Source: Flavobacterium sp. CF108
GTDB lineage: Bacteria; Bacteroidota; Bacteroidia; Flavobacteriales; Flavobacteriaceae
Direction: 5' to 3'
DNA length: 64,000 nucleotides
Assembly (NCBI RefSeq): GCF_900129795.1
Contig: NZ_FQWW01000008.1
Location: 135,480 to 199,479, forward strand
The position numbers were made by a program, and so were the translations under genes. Below are positions 7,546-16,354 of this stretch, one piece after another; the stretch's first letter is position 1, and every line of letters starts with the position of its first letter. Below the pieces are notes generated by a model, which saw nothing but the letters and a program-made list of their open reading frames with translations, was not told the origin of the DNA and did not search any database.

Positions 7546-10488
7546 TTAAAATTTAAGATTAACACCAAACAGGATTGATCTTTGTCTTGGATAAATCGTT
7601 TTATCGACACCGTTATTTGTAATTTCAGGGTCTAAACCACTGTATTTTGTAAGTACAAAAACGTTCTGAACTCCAGTTGACACTCTTAATGAGGTTTTGC
7701 TGTTTAACCAGTTATTCAATGTATAACCTAACGTAACGTTATCTAATTTTAAGAACGAAGCATTCTCTATATAAAGATCTGATAATACAACATTTGAAGT
7801 CGTTTGAAAATTAGTTTCTGTTACCTGAGATGGAATATTACTTAAAACACCTCCGTTTTCCATAGCGTCATATTGTGCTCTGCTGGCATCAACTGCATTA
7901 AAAATTCGATTGCCGACACTTGCTCTTAAATTGAATGAAAAGTCAAACTTCTTGTAATTCATATTAGAGGCAAATCCTAATGTAAAATCCGGATCCGGAT
8001 TATTATAAATGTATTTATCTGAATCATTTTTAATATTGTCGCCATTTAAATCTGCAAAGGCTCCGTCAATTGGTTTTCCTTCGTTGTTGTATAATTGCTT
8101 GTATACATAGAAAGAATAAGGCGTATATGCTTCTCTAAAAATTTGTCCCGGAGTTCCTGTTCCCGCGATATTGTCACCTAAAAAGATATCAGTTCCGTTA
8201 ACCAGATTTTTGATTCTTCTTTCGAATTTGGCAATATTAAAGTTCATATTCCAGTTGAAATTTTGTGTTTTAACGGCATTCGCATTAAGCGTAAACTCTA
8301 CTCCTTTTGTGGTAAAACTTCCAACATTTTGATATACGCGGTTCGAGAAATTACTACCATCAGATATTGCAGCGTTTACCAATAAATCTTTAGATTCTTT
8401 GTAATACACATCAAGTCCTGCAGATAAGCGATTGTCTAAAAAACCAAAATCAAGACCTGCGTTGTATGAAGTGGTTTCTTCCCATTTCAAATTGTTTGTT
8501 CTTTTTGAAGGAAGTGCTACCGGAACCGGACTATCTCCAAAATAATACTCAGAATTTCCACCGCCTACCTGGTATTTCTGCAAATATCCGTTTGGCTCAG
8601 GAATATCCTGCTGTCCTGTAATACCGTAACTTAATCTTAATTTTAAATCAGATAATACAGTACTGTCTTTAAAGAAATCTTCTTTGATTTTCCATGCAAA
8701 TGCTGCCGATGGAAAATTCCCCCAACGATTCGCTTCTTCAAATCTTGATGAACCGTCTCTTCTGTAAGACAACGTTAATAAATATTTGTCTCTGAAATTT
8801 AAGTTTGTTCTGGCAAAGAATCCTAATAAAACAACATCTGTATCTAAAGTAGTTTCAGGAAATGTTGAAGGCAAATCAGGATTTAAAATATTACCGGTTT
8901 CAAATCTTGAGCTTTGAAATTTTTGATACGAATAACCGCCCGTCATTTCAAAATTCAATGAATTAAAAGTTTTGTTATACACTAAATAAGTATCTAATAA
9001 TTTATTTTTTCTGGTAGCTTCTGTATATTCATTTGTACCGTACGGAATGTTGTTGTTTGATGGAGCGGAACCGGCATCAGCACCAACTAATCTTCTTCTT
9101 TCTCCATTTGATTCATCAAAACCAATATTTACAACCGCCCTTAAAGCAGGAAGAAAATGAAATTTATAATCAATTTCAAAATTTCCAAAAATTCTGTCAT
9201 TAGTTCCTCTGTCATTTGTATTCAACAATTGCGAAACAGGATTTCTTGCTGCAGTTGATACTAACGGGTAATTCCCGTTTGCATCTACACCAGTAGTATA
9301 TTCAAAATATCCTCCATAAGGCGCACCATCCACTTTAATAGGTTGTGTTGGGTCAAAACCAATAGCAGCTCCTTCAACAGCATCTGTAAATCTGTTTATT
9401 TCGTCTGTATAATTCGCCGAAAGCCTAAGTTTTAAATGATTGTCAAAGAACGCAGGGTTCATTACCAAACCAATTGTGTTTCTTTTAAAATTATTGGTTA
9501 AACGCAATCCTTGCTGATCTGTATTTCCCAGCGTTAAACTTGTTGGAATAACATTGAATAAATTTCCTCTAACGGCTAAACTTTGATCTACCGTTCCGGT
9601 GTTTCTGTAAATTGCTCTTTGCCAATCTGTATTTGCAGTTCCCAGCTTATTTAGGTCATCGCTTCTTCTGTCTGCAATCACACTTCTAAATTCATCGGCA
9701 CTAAAAACATCAACCGTTTTAGTCAGCCTTCCCGCAGCATATTGTACATTATAATCTACAGATAATGTTTTGCTTCCTTTTTTAGTAGTAATAATTATAA
9801 CACCATTTGAAGCGCGAGAACCATAAATTGCTGAAGCCGAAGCATCTTTTAAAACCGTTATCGATTCAACAGTTGCCGGATTTAATGATGCTAAAAAGGA
9901 AGAAGAACCTGTATTTGTAGCATTATCCAGAGGTAATCCGTCAATAACAATAAGAGGATCGTTACTTGCAAAAAGCGAACTTCCTCCTCGAATTCTAATT
10001 TGAGAACTAGAACCCGGAGCACCCGTTGAATTTACGGTTAAACCCGCTACCCTTCCATTAAGCAGATTTTCTGTTGTAATGTTATTTCCTTTGTTAAAGT
10101 CTTTTGTAGTAAGTGCTGTAACAGATCCCGTAGCATCTTTCTTTTTAACGCTTCCGTAACCTACCTGAACTACTACTTCTTTTAATAAATTAGTGTCTTC
10201 TTCAAGATATACCGTTATATTTTTCTGTCCGGCAGCCGAAATGGTCTGATTGGTATAGCCGGTATAGGAAAATGTAATTTTATAATCGGCCTTTACTCCG
10301 GATAATTGAAATTTTCCGTCAAAGTCAGTCGTGGTACTGATATTTGCTCCAGATACTTTTATATTTACTCCCGGTATGGGCTGCTTGGTAGATTTTTCCA
10401 AGACAACTCCGCTAATTGTGTTCTGAGCAAAAACACAAAAAGGAAGTAAGAGTAATAAAAGTAAAAATTTGGTTTTAATTCTTTTCAT
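7546..10488 (-). CDS. SusC-like TonB-dependent transporter (galactan locus)
   Basis: TonB-dependent outer-membrane channel of 980 residues that would import galacto-oligosaccharides with its SusD partner. A signal peptide ends at FAQ, followed by a carboxypeptidase-regulatory-like domain (ISGVVLEKSTKQPIPGVNI). The plug has the SusC signature VQVGYGSVKKKDATGSV and VLKDASASAIYGSRASNGVIIITTKKG. A long beta-barrel ends in ILFGVNLKF with the usual aromatic C-terminal residue. It is the first gene of the galactan operon, and its promoter must lie in the 1.1-kb divergent gap shared with the HTCS gene. Confidence 0.96.
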   Translation of the reverse strand: MKRIKTKFLLLLLLLPFCVFAQNTISGVVLEKSTKQPIPGVNIKVSGANISTTTDFDGKFQLSGVKADYKITFSYTGYTNQTISAAGQKNITVYLEEDTNLLKEVVVQVGYGSVKKKDATGSVTALTTKDFNKGNNITTENLLNGRVAGLTVNSTGAPGSSSQIRIRGGSSLFASNDPLIVIDGLPLDNATNTGSSSFLASLNPATVESITVLKDASASAIYGSRASNGVIIITTKKGSKTLSVDYNVQYAAGRLTKTVDVFSADEFRSVIADRRSDDLNKLGTANTDWQRAIYRNTGTVDQSLAVRGNLFNVIPTSLTLGNTDQQGLRLTNNFKRNTIGLVMNPAFFDNHLKLRLSANYTDEINRFTDAVEGAAIGFDPTQPIKVDGAPYGGYFEYTTGVDANGNYPLVSTAARNPVSQLLNTNDRGTNDRIFGNFEIDYKFHFLPALRAVVNIGFDESNGERRRLVGADAGSAPSNNNIPYGTNEYTEATRKNKLLDTYLVYNKTFNSLNFEMTGGYSYQKFQSSRFETGNILNPDLPSTFPETTLDTDVVLLGFFARTNLNFRDKYLLTLSYRRDGSSRFEEANRWGNFPSAAFAWKIKEDFFKDSTVLSDLKLRLSYGITGQQDIPEPNGYLQKYQVGGGNSEYYFGDSPVPVALPSKRTNNLKWEETTSYNAGLDFGFLDNRLSAGLDVYYKESKDLLVNAAISDGSNFSNRVYQNVGSFTTKGVEFTLNANAVKTQNFNWNMNFNIAKFERRIKNLVNGTDIFLGDNIAGTGTPGQIFREAYTPYSFYVYKQLYNNEGKPIDGAFADLNGDNIKNDSDKYIYNNPDPDFTLGFASNMNYKKFDFSFNLRASVGNRIFNAVDASRAQYDAMENGGVLSNIPSQVTETNFQTTSNVVLSDLYIENASFLKLDNVTLGYTLNNWLNSKTSLRVSTGVQNVFVLTKYSGLDPEITNNGVDKTIYPRQRSILFGVNLKF

Positions 10489-10494
10489 ACTTTT

Positions 10495-10538
10495 TTAATT
10501 GGTTTGGTTTAAGTTAGTTTTTGTTAATTGGTTTGGTT
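10495..10538. repeat. Direct repeats in the SusC leader
   Basis: TTAATTGGTTTGGTT occurs at 10495-10509 and again at 10524-10538, and a related AATTGGTTTTGGTTA lies near 10725. The copies sit in the 5' untranslated leader of SusC. A related AATTGGTTTTTTG lies before the second SusC near 37728. Confidence 0.6.
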
Positions 10539-11169
10539 ACAAATCATTGCAGGCATATAATTTTTAAAGAAATAAAGGGTATTTTCTTTTGGATAATTGT
10601 TTCTGCAAAATCGTTTCTTAAGATTATAAACTGGTTCTTAAAATAAGCTTACTTTCTTGTTTTTTTTTAGAATAAGGAAAGATTTCTTCCGGTAAATTTT
10701 AATTGGAATGCTGGTCATGTTTAAATTGGTTTTGGTTACGATAATTAGTTAGTTGGTTTTAGTTGACTTATTCTGAAAAATAATAAAGTATTACTACTCA
10801 AACGTTATAGCTTGTCAACTGATTCTGCAAATTAAGTACAGAGCAAGGTATTTAGACAGGGAAAAATTCATTTATAAAAGGGGACAATTTCGTAAAAGTG
10901 TACACATGACACTTCAAAACAACATATTCTATATTTTTTTGCTTTAAAAAAAATGATAATAGGAATAATTGACCTTTAAAATAAAAGAATTAACAATCAA
11001 TTAGTTTGTGGTTTTTAATACGTATATTCTCAAAAAAAAATAATTTTAAAAGTCTCAAATCTTGATTTTTAAATGAGAAAATTCAAAAAAAATAGCAAGA
11101 TCAGAAACTATCCATGTTTGGTGTAATTATTTTAACCCATAGAAACATAAAATTATTGCAAATAAAATC

Positions 11170-11239
11170 CGTTTTTATCTGCGTTTTTACGAAGTAAATC
11201 TGTTTAATCCGCGTCAAAATTATACGCTGATAAAAACGG
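11170..11239. repeat. Dispersed palindromic intergenic repeat
   Basis: The 16-base arms at 11170-11185 and 11224-11239 are complementary with one mismatch. The inner sequence has AAATCTG and CCGCGT words that resemble the larger repeats at 57278 and 59022, so it looks like a divergent member of the same dispersed family. Confidence 0.55.
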
Positions 11240-11591
11240 GTTTTCTAATTACTTTCTTGATTAAACTGTAGTAATTTTATAGATTTCCGCTTAATCTAAT
11301 GACATTGTGCTTCGGGGATATGTATGAAAAACTAGTTTCTTTTGATTTACCTTTTCAAAATCATAAAATCTATGTTTCTCTGTTTTTAATTTAATTTTTA
11401 TACATAACCAACAGGTTATTGTTAATCTAAAAAAACCAGTAGTGTTTTTTAAACATTACATAATAATTGTGTTAATTTCGCAAAGTATCAGATTTCAAAT
11501 ATTTTCACATAAAAAATTGATCCAGCTTTCAGATCACATTCCTTGTATTTTTCGTATATCAAAGAGCCGCAAGCTTTTTAAACAAATTTCT

Positions 11592-14500
11592 ATGAATAAG
11601 CTAAAGTCCTTTCTTATTATTAGCCTTCTTTCTATAAATGTATTTGGACAGAATTACCCAATAAGATATCTTGATATTTCATCAGGACTTTCTAATAATT
11701 CTGTTGCGACAATATATCAGGATCAAAATGGTTATATGTGGTTTGGAACTTTTGACGGACTCAACAGATATGATGGAAATGATTTTAAAATTTACCGTAA
11801 TATCCATACTGATCCCAATTCTATTCAAGGAAATGCCATTAGCTGTATAGAAGGTGACTATCAAAATAATTTGTGGATAGGAACAACAGCAGGTCCAGTT
11901 GTTTTTAATGCAGAACGCTCTTCTTTCAGTCCGCTGAAATATTATGATACAAACAAAAAAATCAGGCCTTTAAAAATTACCGCTTACGAGATAATTGCTG
12001 TACATTCTCAAAATATAATTCTCGTTGCCACAAAAGAGTCGATCGTACTTTATAAGGAAGGTGAGAAAATTGGAACGGCAATTCCTTTCAATGGAAAATT
12101 AAATTATATCGCAAGATCAATAGCTTATAATGCAAAGAAAAAAATATTTTATGTTTTTGTAACCGGCTCTGGTCTTTGTCAATATGATCTTAAATCTAAA
12201 AAACTAACACTTCTCAACAATACTATTACAGGCGCAAATTGTCTAAAACTGACAAATGAAGGACTGTGGATTGGCTCAGATGAAGGTGCTTATCTGTACA
12301 ATAACAGTCTGAATACTTATTCTAAAAATTACTTTCCCGAAAAAACAGTAGTACGTGATTTTTTTCAGCAAGACAGCAGACTTTGGATTGCTACTGACGG
12401 TGCGGGTCTTTACACGATTACAAAAAAACAGTCTGCCCCTGTTTCTTATCGTGCCAGCGGACCTGTTTCATTACTTAACAGTAAATCTCTTTATGATATT
12501 TTTGAAAGCAAAAACGGCGAAATGTGGTTTGGAACGCTGCGCGGCGGCGTAAGTATGATGGGGAAAAAACCGCTTTATTTTAATCATTTTAAAAGCAAAG
12601 ATCCGCTGACTAATAAAGAAGATGAAGATCCTGCCGCAAACTTCATGCTTTCTTTCTGCGAAGACGACAAGAAAAATATCTGGATTGGTACAGATGGCGC
12701 CGGAATGCGATATTGGAACAGAAAACAAAATACCTACGACGTTTATTCTACAACATCGTCTGGCGGAAGAAAACTGCAAAGTAATTTTGTTACAAGTATA
12801 GTCAGAGATTCTGATAATGCCATCTGGGTGGCAATGTGGAAAGGCGGAGTTTGTCGTATTGATCCAAACTCAAAGGCAATTCAAAATTTTTCGATTTATA
12901 ATCAATTCACTAAAAAAGCAGAACAAGAATCATGGCTGCTCTTTTTAGATTCAAGAAAAACCTTGTGGCTTGCTATAACTAATGCAGGTGCATTATATCA
13001 ATTTGATCGAAAACAAAATAAATTCATTTGCTACAGCAACACTTTACGCGATGTTACCTGCCTCTATGAAACCAAAGACGGAAAAATTTGGGGCGGAACT
13101 TTCAATTCGTTTTTTGAGATAGATCCAAAAACAAAAAAAGTAAAAACCTATCATTCTGAATACACAATCAGATGCATAACTGAAGATCAAAACAACAATT
13201 TTTGGATTGGTACTGTAGAAGGCGGTTTGCTTTTATTTGATCGAAAAACAGGCACTTCTAAAAAATATACCACTCAAAACGGGCTTTCGAGTAATACCGT
13301 ACTTCGCCTTTTAGAAGACAAAAAAGGAAATTTATGGATGAGTACGTATCACGGAATTTCCAGATTGAATCCAAAGAATAATACTTTTAGAAATTTTGGC
13401 GTCGCTGATGGATTGCAGGGAAATCAGTTTAGCTGGAATGCGGGCACAAAACTTTCTACAGGAGAATTTATTTTTGGAGGTATCAACGGATTCAATGTTT
13501 TTGATCCTGAGAATATAAAAGACAAAAAAAATACCGGTAAATTTTTATTGAATGATTTACTGGTAAACAATCAGTCTCTAAAATTAGACAGTCCTTATGT
13601 AACCGGAAAAAAACTCGAAATGATAAGCGATGTCGAGCTTCCTTATGAAAAATCGGCATTAAGTTTTGATTTTGTTTATCTTGACTATGTTAATTCTGAA
13701 AAAATAAATACCGCTTACTTTCTCGAAGGCTGGGATAAAAACTGGAATTATGCTTCAAAAGATAATAGAGCAAATTATTCCAGATTAACCGAAGGAACTT
13801 ATGTTTTTAAAGTAAAAACAACCGATATTTTTGGAAATTGGACCAATGAAGTAACGCTGGCAACAGTAACAATTCTTCCGCCTTGGTACAGAACCTGGTG
13901 GGCCTATACATTTTATCTAATCGCTGCAATCGCCGCCATTTATGCATATGTAGGTTATCATAAAAACAAGGAAAGACTTCGCTACGAAATAAAACTTGCC
14001 CGAATGGAGCATAAAAAAGACAAGGAACATGCCGAAAAACAATTTTCTATGTTTACGTATATCGCGCATGAATTGCGAACTCCTTTATCTTTAATTATAA
14101 ATCCGCTTAAAAGTGCCATTGAAAGAAAAAACCGTTCTGAAGACGATCTCGATCTAAATCTCGCCTATAAAAATGCGAAACGATTATTGAGTCTTACCGA
14201 TCAATTATTATTGTTTAGAAAAGCCGAAACAGATCTTGATGAACTCAAAATTTCGAAGATTAATTTAAACTCGCTTTGTCGCGAAATCTACGAAAGCTTT
14301 ACACAAATGGCAGCTGTAAAAAGTTTAAATTATCAATTTATTGAAGAAAATACACCGACCGAAATATATGGTGATTATGAAAAATTAGAGATTACACTTT
14401 TCAATTTAATCTCAAATGCTTTTAAATTTACTCCTAATAATGGATCAATAACTATTGAGATTAACGAGAATCTTGCTGATGTTTCGATCATTATATCTGA

Positions 14501-15662
14501 TACTGGAACCGGAATCAATGAAAATGAAATTGACACTATTTTCGAAAAATTTAAACAAAGTCAGTCTAAAGCCAGCAATGGTTTTGGGATAGGACTTTAT
14601 GTTGCCAAATATTTCGTGAACAAACATCATGGCGAAATACAGTGCAAAAGTAAAATTGGAGAAGGCACTTCATTCATTATTACGCTTCCAAAAGGAAATA
14701 GCCATTTTGCAGAAATGAATATAAACGAGAATCATTCGCATATGTCGCCACTTGTGGGAGAACTTCTCGAAGGAATGCCAGCCGATAATCAAAATACATC
14801 TGAAAATAGAATTCAGCCATCGCATCCGGAAAATCTACAGGACGAATTAATCAGTACAAAAAAAGTCTTGCTAATTGTTGAAGACAATCCTGAAATGAAT
14901 CATTATCTGGTACAGCTTTTCTCCAAAACCTATATTGTTTATTCGGCAGCAAATGGACTTGAAGGATTAAAATTGGTAGAAAAACACATGCCGGATATTG
15001 TACTGAGTGATATCTCTATGGAAGGCATGAACGGTTTGGATTTATGTAAAAAAATTAAGCAAAATGATGATTTAAGCCATATTCCGGTAATACTTCTCAC
15101 AGCTACAACCAGTAATGACATTCATTTGCAAAGTATTACAGAAGGTGCAGACGATTATGTTACCAAACCTTTTGACAGTGATATACTTCTGGCAAGAGTT
15201 GATTCTGTTCTTCGAAACAGAGGACAATTGCGCAAGTATTTCTTAGACAGTATAACACTTCGTGAAAATATAAATAAAGTTCCTACTGAATACAAAGAAT
15301 TTCTGGATAAATGTATTGAAATTGTTGAAGCTAATCTTGAAAACAGCGAATTTAATCTAAAGAGTTTTTCTGCAGCAATGGGTATGAGTCATTCCAGTCT
15401 TTACAAAAAGATTAAAGCAATTTCGGGGCAAACCGTAAATGTTTTTATCAGATCTATCAGAATCCGCAGAGCCGCAGTAATCATGCTTACTGAAAATATT
15501 AATATCGCGCAGGTTGGTCCTCAGGTTGGTATAGAAGATCAGCGTTATTTCCGTCAGCAGTTCATAAAATTGTTTGGAATGAAACCTTCTGAGTATATCA
15601 AAAAATATAGAAATTCTTTTAATAAGGAACTGAATATCATCCAGAAAAGAGATATTACATAA
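11592..15662 (+). CDS. Hybrid two-component regulator (HTCS) of the galactan locus
   Basis: One-protein sensor and transcription factor of 1356 residues, expected to sense galactan fragments in the periplasm and activate the divergent SusC operon. A signal peptide ends at VFGQ. About 14 Reg_prop beta-propeller repeats (for example GLWIGSDEGAYLY) come next, then a Y_Y_Y domain and a membrane helix near residues 770-790. The cytoplasmic part has a histidine kinase with IAHELRTP (His826), ATPase motifs DTGTGI and GFGIGLYV, a receiver domain (LLIVEDNPEM, phospho-acceptor Asp1140 in VLSDIS) and a C-terminal AraC-type helix-turn-helix. The open frame extends 50 codons upstream, but the signal peptide begins at the ATG at 11592, which is therefore chosen. 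Galactan specificity is inferred from the adjacent genes. Confidence 0.95.
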   Translation: MNKLKSFLIISLLSINVFGQNYPIRYLDISSGLSNNSVATIYQDQNGYMWFGTFDGLNRYDGNDFKIYRNIHTDPNSIQGNAISCIEGDYQNNLWIGTTAGPVVFNAERSSFSPLKYYDTNKKIRPLKITAYEIIAVHSQNIILVATKESIVLYKEGEKIGTAIPFNGKLNYIARSIAYNAKKKIFYVFVTGSGLCQYDLKSKKLTLLNNTITGANCLKLTNEGLWIGSDEGAYLYNNSLNTYSKNYFPEKTVVRDFFQQDSRLWIATDGAGLYTITKKQSAPVSYRASGPVSLLNSKSLYDIFESKNGEMWFGTLRGGVSMMGKKPLYFNHFKSKDPLTNKEDEDPAANFMLSFCEDDKKNIWIGTDGAGMRYWNRKQNTYDVYSTTSSGGRKLQSNFVTSIVRDSDNAIWVAMWKGGVCRIDPNSKAIQNFSIYNQFTKKAEQESWLLFLDSRKTLWLAITNAGALYQFDRKQNKFICYSNTLRDVTCLYETKDGKIWGGTFNSFFEIDPKTKKVKTYHSEYTIRCITEDQNNNFWIGTVEGGLLLFDRKTGTSKKYTTQNGLSSNTVLRLLEDKKGNLWMSTYHGISRLNPKNNTFRNFGVADGLQGNQFSWNAGTKLSTGEFIFGGINGFNVFDPENIKDKKNTGKFLLNDLLVNNQSLKLDSPYVTGKKLEMISDVELPYEKSALSFDFVYLDYVNSEKINTAYFLEGWDKNWNYASKDNRANYSRLTEGTYVFKVKTTDIFGNWTNEVTLATVTILPPWYRTWWAYTFYLIAAIAAIYAYVGYHKNKERLRYEIKLARMEHKKDKEHAEKQFSMFTYIAHELRTPLSLIINPLKSAIERKNRSEDDLDLNLAYKNAKRLLSLTDQLLLFRKAETDLDELKISKINLNSLCREIYESFTQMAAVKSLNYQFIEENTPTEIYGDYEKLEITLFNLISNAFKFTPNNGSITIEINENLADVSIIISDTGTGINENEIDTIFEKFKQSQSKASNGFGIGLYVAKYFVNKHHGEIQCKSKIGEGTSFIITLPKGNSHFAEMNINENHSHMSPLVGELLEGMPADNQNTSENRIQPSHPENLQDELISTKKVLLIVEDNPEMNHYLVQLFSKTYIVYSAANGLEGLKLVEKHMPDIVLSDISMEGMNGLDLCKKIKQNDDLSHIPVILLTATTSNDIHLQSITEGADDYVTKPFDSDILLARVDSVLRNRGQLRKYFLDSITLRENINKVPTEYKEFLDKCIEIVEANLENSEFNLKSFSAAMGMSHSSLYKKIKAISGQTVNVFIRSIRIRRAAVIMLTENINIAQVGPQVGIEDQRYFRQQFIKLFGMKPSEYIKKYRNSFNKELNIIQKRDIT

Positions 15663-15985
15663 TTAGGATTTTTTGAGGATTAGTTAATTCATTGTTGACA
15701 ATAATCGTAGTTGGCTCTGATGGCAAAAGATTAATCAATTATGTAAACGATAAAATTCATGAATATATAAAAAGAAAAAACTCCAAAATCAAATAACTTT
15801 ATAGAATAGCAATTTTTTGTAGAATTTTTCTTAAAATTAACATATAAAAAATTGGATTTTAAAATTCTTTGCCATAACATTGACATAAAATTATTCTTAC
15901 GTTTTGTTTAAGTAAAGTGTACGTTGTTTAAATTAATTTGTAGATAATTTTAAAAAACTATTTATTAATTAAAATTTTGGGATTT
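15663..15985. other. Intergenic region upstream of the RiPP precursor
   Basis: A 323-base A+T-rich gap follows the HTCS stop. It should contain the precursor promoter. A 34-codon open frame at 15692-15796 has no recognisable features. No confident -7/-33 pair was found; TACGTTTT at 15898-15905 is a near match to the -7 consensus. Confidence 0.45.
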
Positions 15986-16258
15986 ATGAAATTGGAAAGT
16001 CTAAAATTAGAAAAGTTTAAAGACAGTGCTTTAAAAAAAGAACAAATGTTTATGTTAAATGGAGGTGGTATTCCATCAGGTGGAGGTAATATTAATGCAT
16101 CTCATAATGGTCGACCAGCAAATTTTAATTATGGTTATGATTCTTATCGAAATGGAGTTCTTACATTTCATGATAGAACTAATGTAGTATTTCTACAGGT
16201 CTTTCCCGACGAAACCCTTCCTACCTTAACATTAACTGAAGAAGATCTTAAACCTTAA
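15986..16258 (+). CDS. Grasp-with-spasm type RiPP precursor peptide
   Basis: Ribosomal peptide precursor of 90 residues. The leader KLESLKLEKFKDSALKKEQM is lysine-rich and ends MFMLNGGG (Gly26-28), the double-glycine-like junction seen in Bacteroidota natural-product precursors. A second GGG follows at 32-34. The core is Asn/Gly/Tyr-rich. Its C-terminal tail has acidic residues Asp75, Glu76, Glu85, Glu86 and Asp87 around Thr77, Thr80, Thr82 and Thr84, the Thr-to-Glu/Asp pairing used for omega-ester links by ATP-grasp graspetide ligases. The ATG at 15986 is preferred to a TTG nine bases upstream. It is followed by a hairpin, then by the maturation genes on the same strand. No exporter with a C39 peptidase is in the window. 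Class is well supported by the neighbours; the exact crosslinks are inference. Confidence 0.85.
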   Translation: MKLESLKLEKFKDSALKKEQMFMLNGGGIPSGGGNINASHNGRPANFNYGYDSYRNGVLTFHDRTNVVFLQVFPDETLPTLTLTEEDLKP

Positions 16259-16277
16259 TATTTAAACAGTTTTTTCA

Positions 16278-16306
16278 AGTCTGAATTGTTAAATACAATT
16301 CAGACT
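16278..16306 (+). terminator. Hairpin after the RiPP precursor gene
   Basis: A perfect 12-base stem (AGTCTGAATTGT/ACAATTCAGACT) with a 5-base loop starts 20 bases after the precursor stop. The sequence after it is CTTTCTG, a weak T tract. A leaky terminator here would give much precursor and little enzyme, a common arrangement for RiPP operons. Confidence 0.75.
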
Positions 16307-16354
16307 CTTTCTGAAATGTTTGTTAAGTAATTTAATAATTTACGTAGTACTATT

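Larger units (their letters stand above)
10489..11591. other. Divergent intergenic region of the galactan locus
   Basis: No convincing gene is seen in this 1.1-kb A+T-rich gap. It must hold the promoters of the SusC operon (minus) and the HTCS gene (plus) and presumably the HTCS binding sites. It contains a direct-repeat leader beside SusC and an imperfect palindrome at 11170-11239. No clear TAnnTTTG box with a matching -33 element was found for either gene. Confidence 0.6.

Noticed and set aside
7536..7610. Upstream extension of the SusD reading frame
   Set aside because: It overlaps the SusC end and would place 25 non-signal residues before a good lipoprotein signal peptide.
11442..11591. 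Upstream extension of the HTCS reading frame
   Set aside because: The signal peptide starts at 11592; the extra 50 residues have no expected role.
15692..15796. 34-codon ORF upstream of the RiPP precursor (LTIIVVGSDGKRLINY)
   Set aside because: Too short, TTG start, no family, and lies where the promoter is expected.
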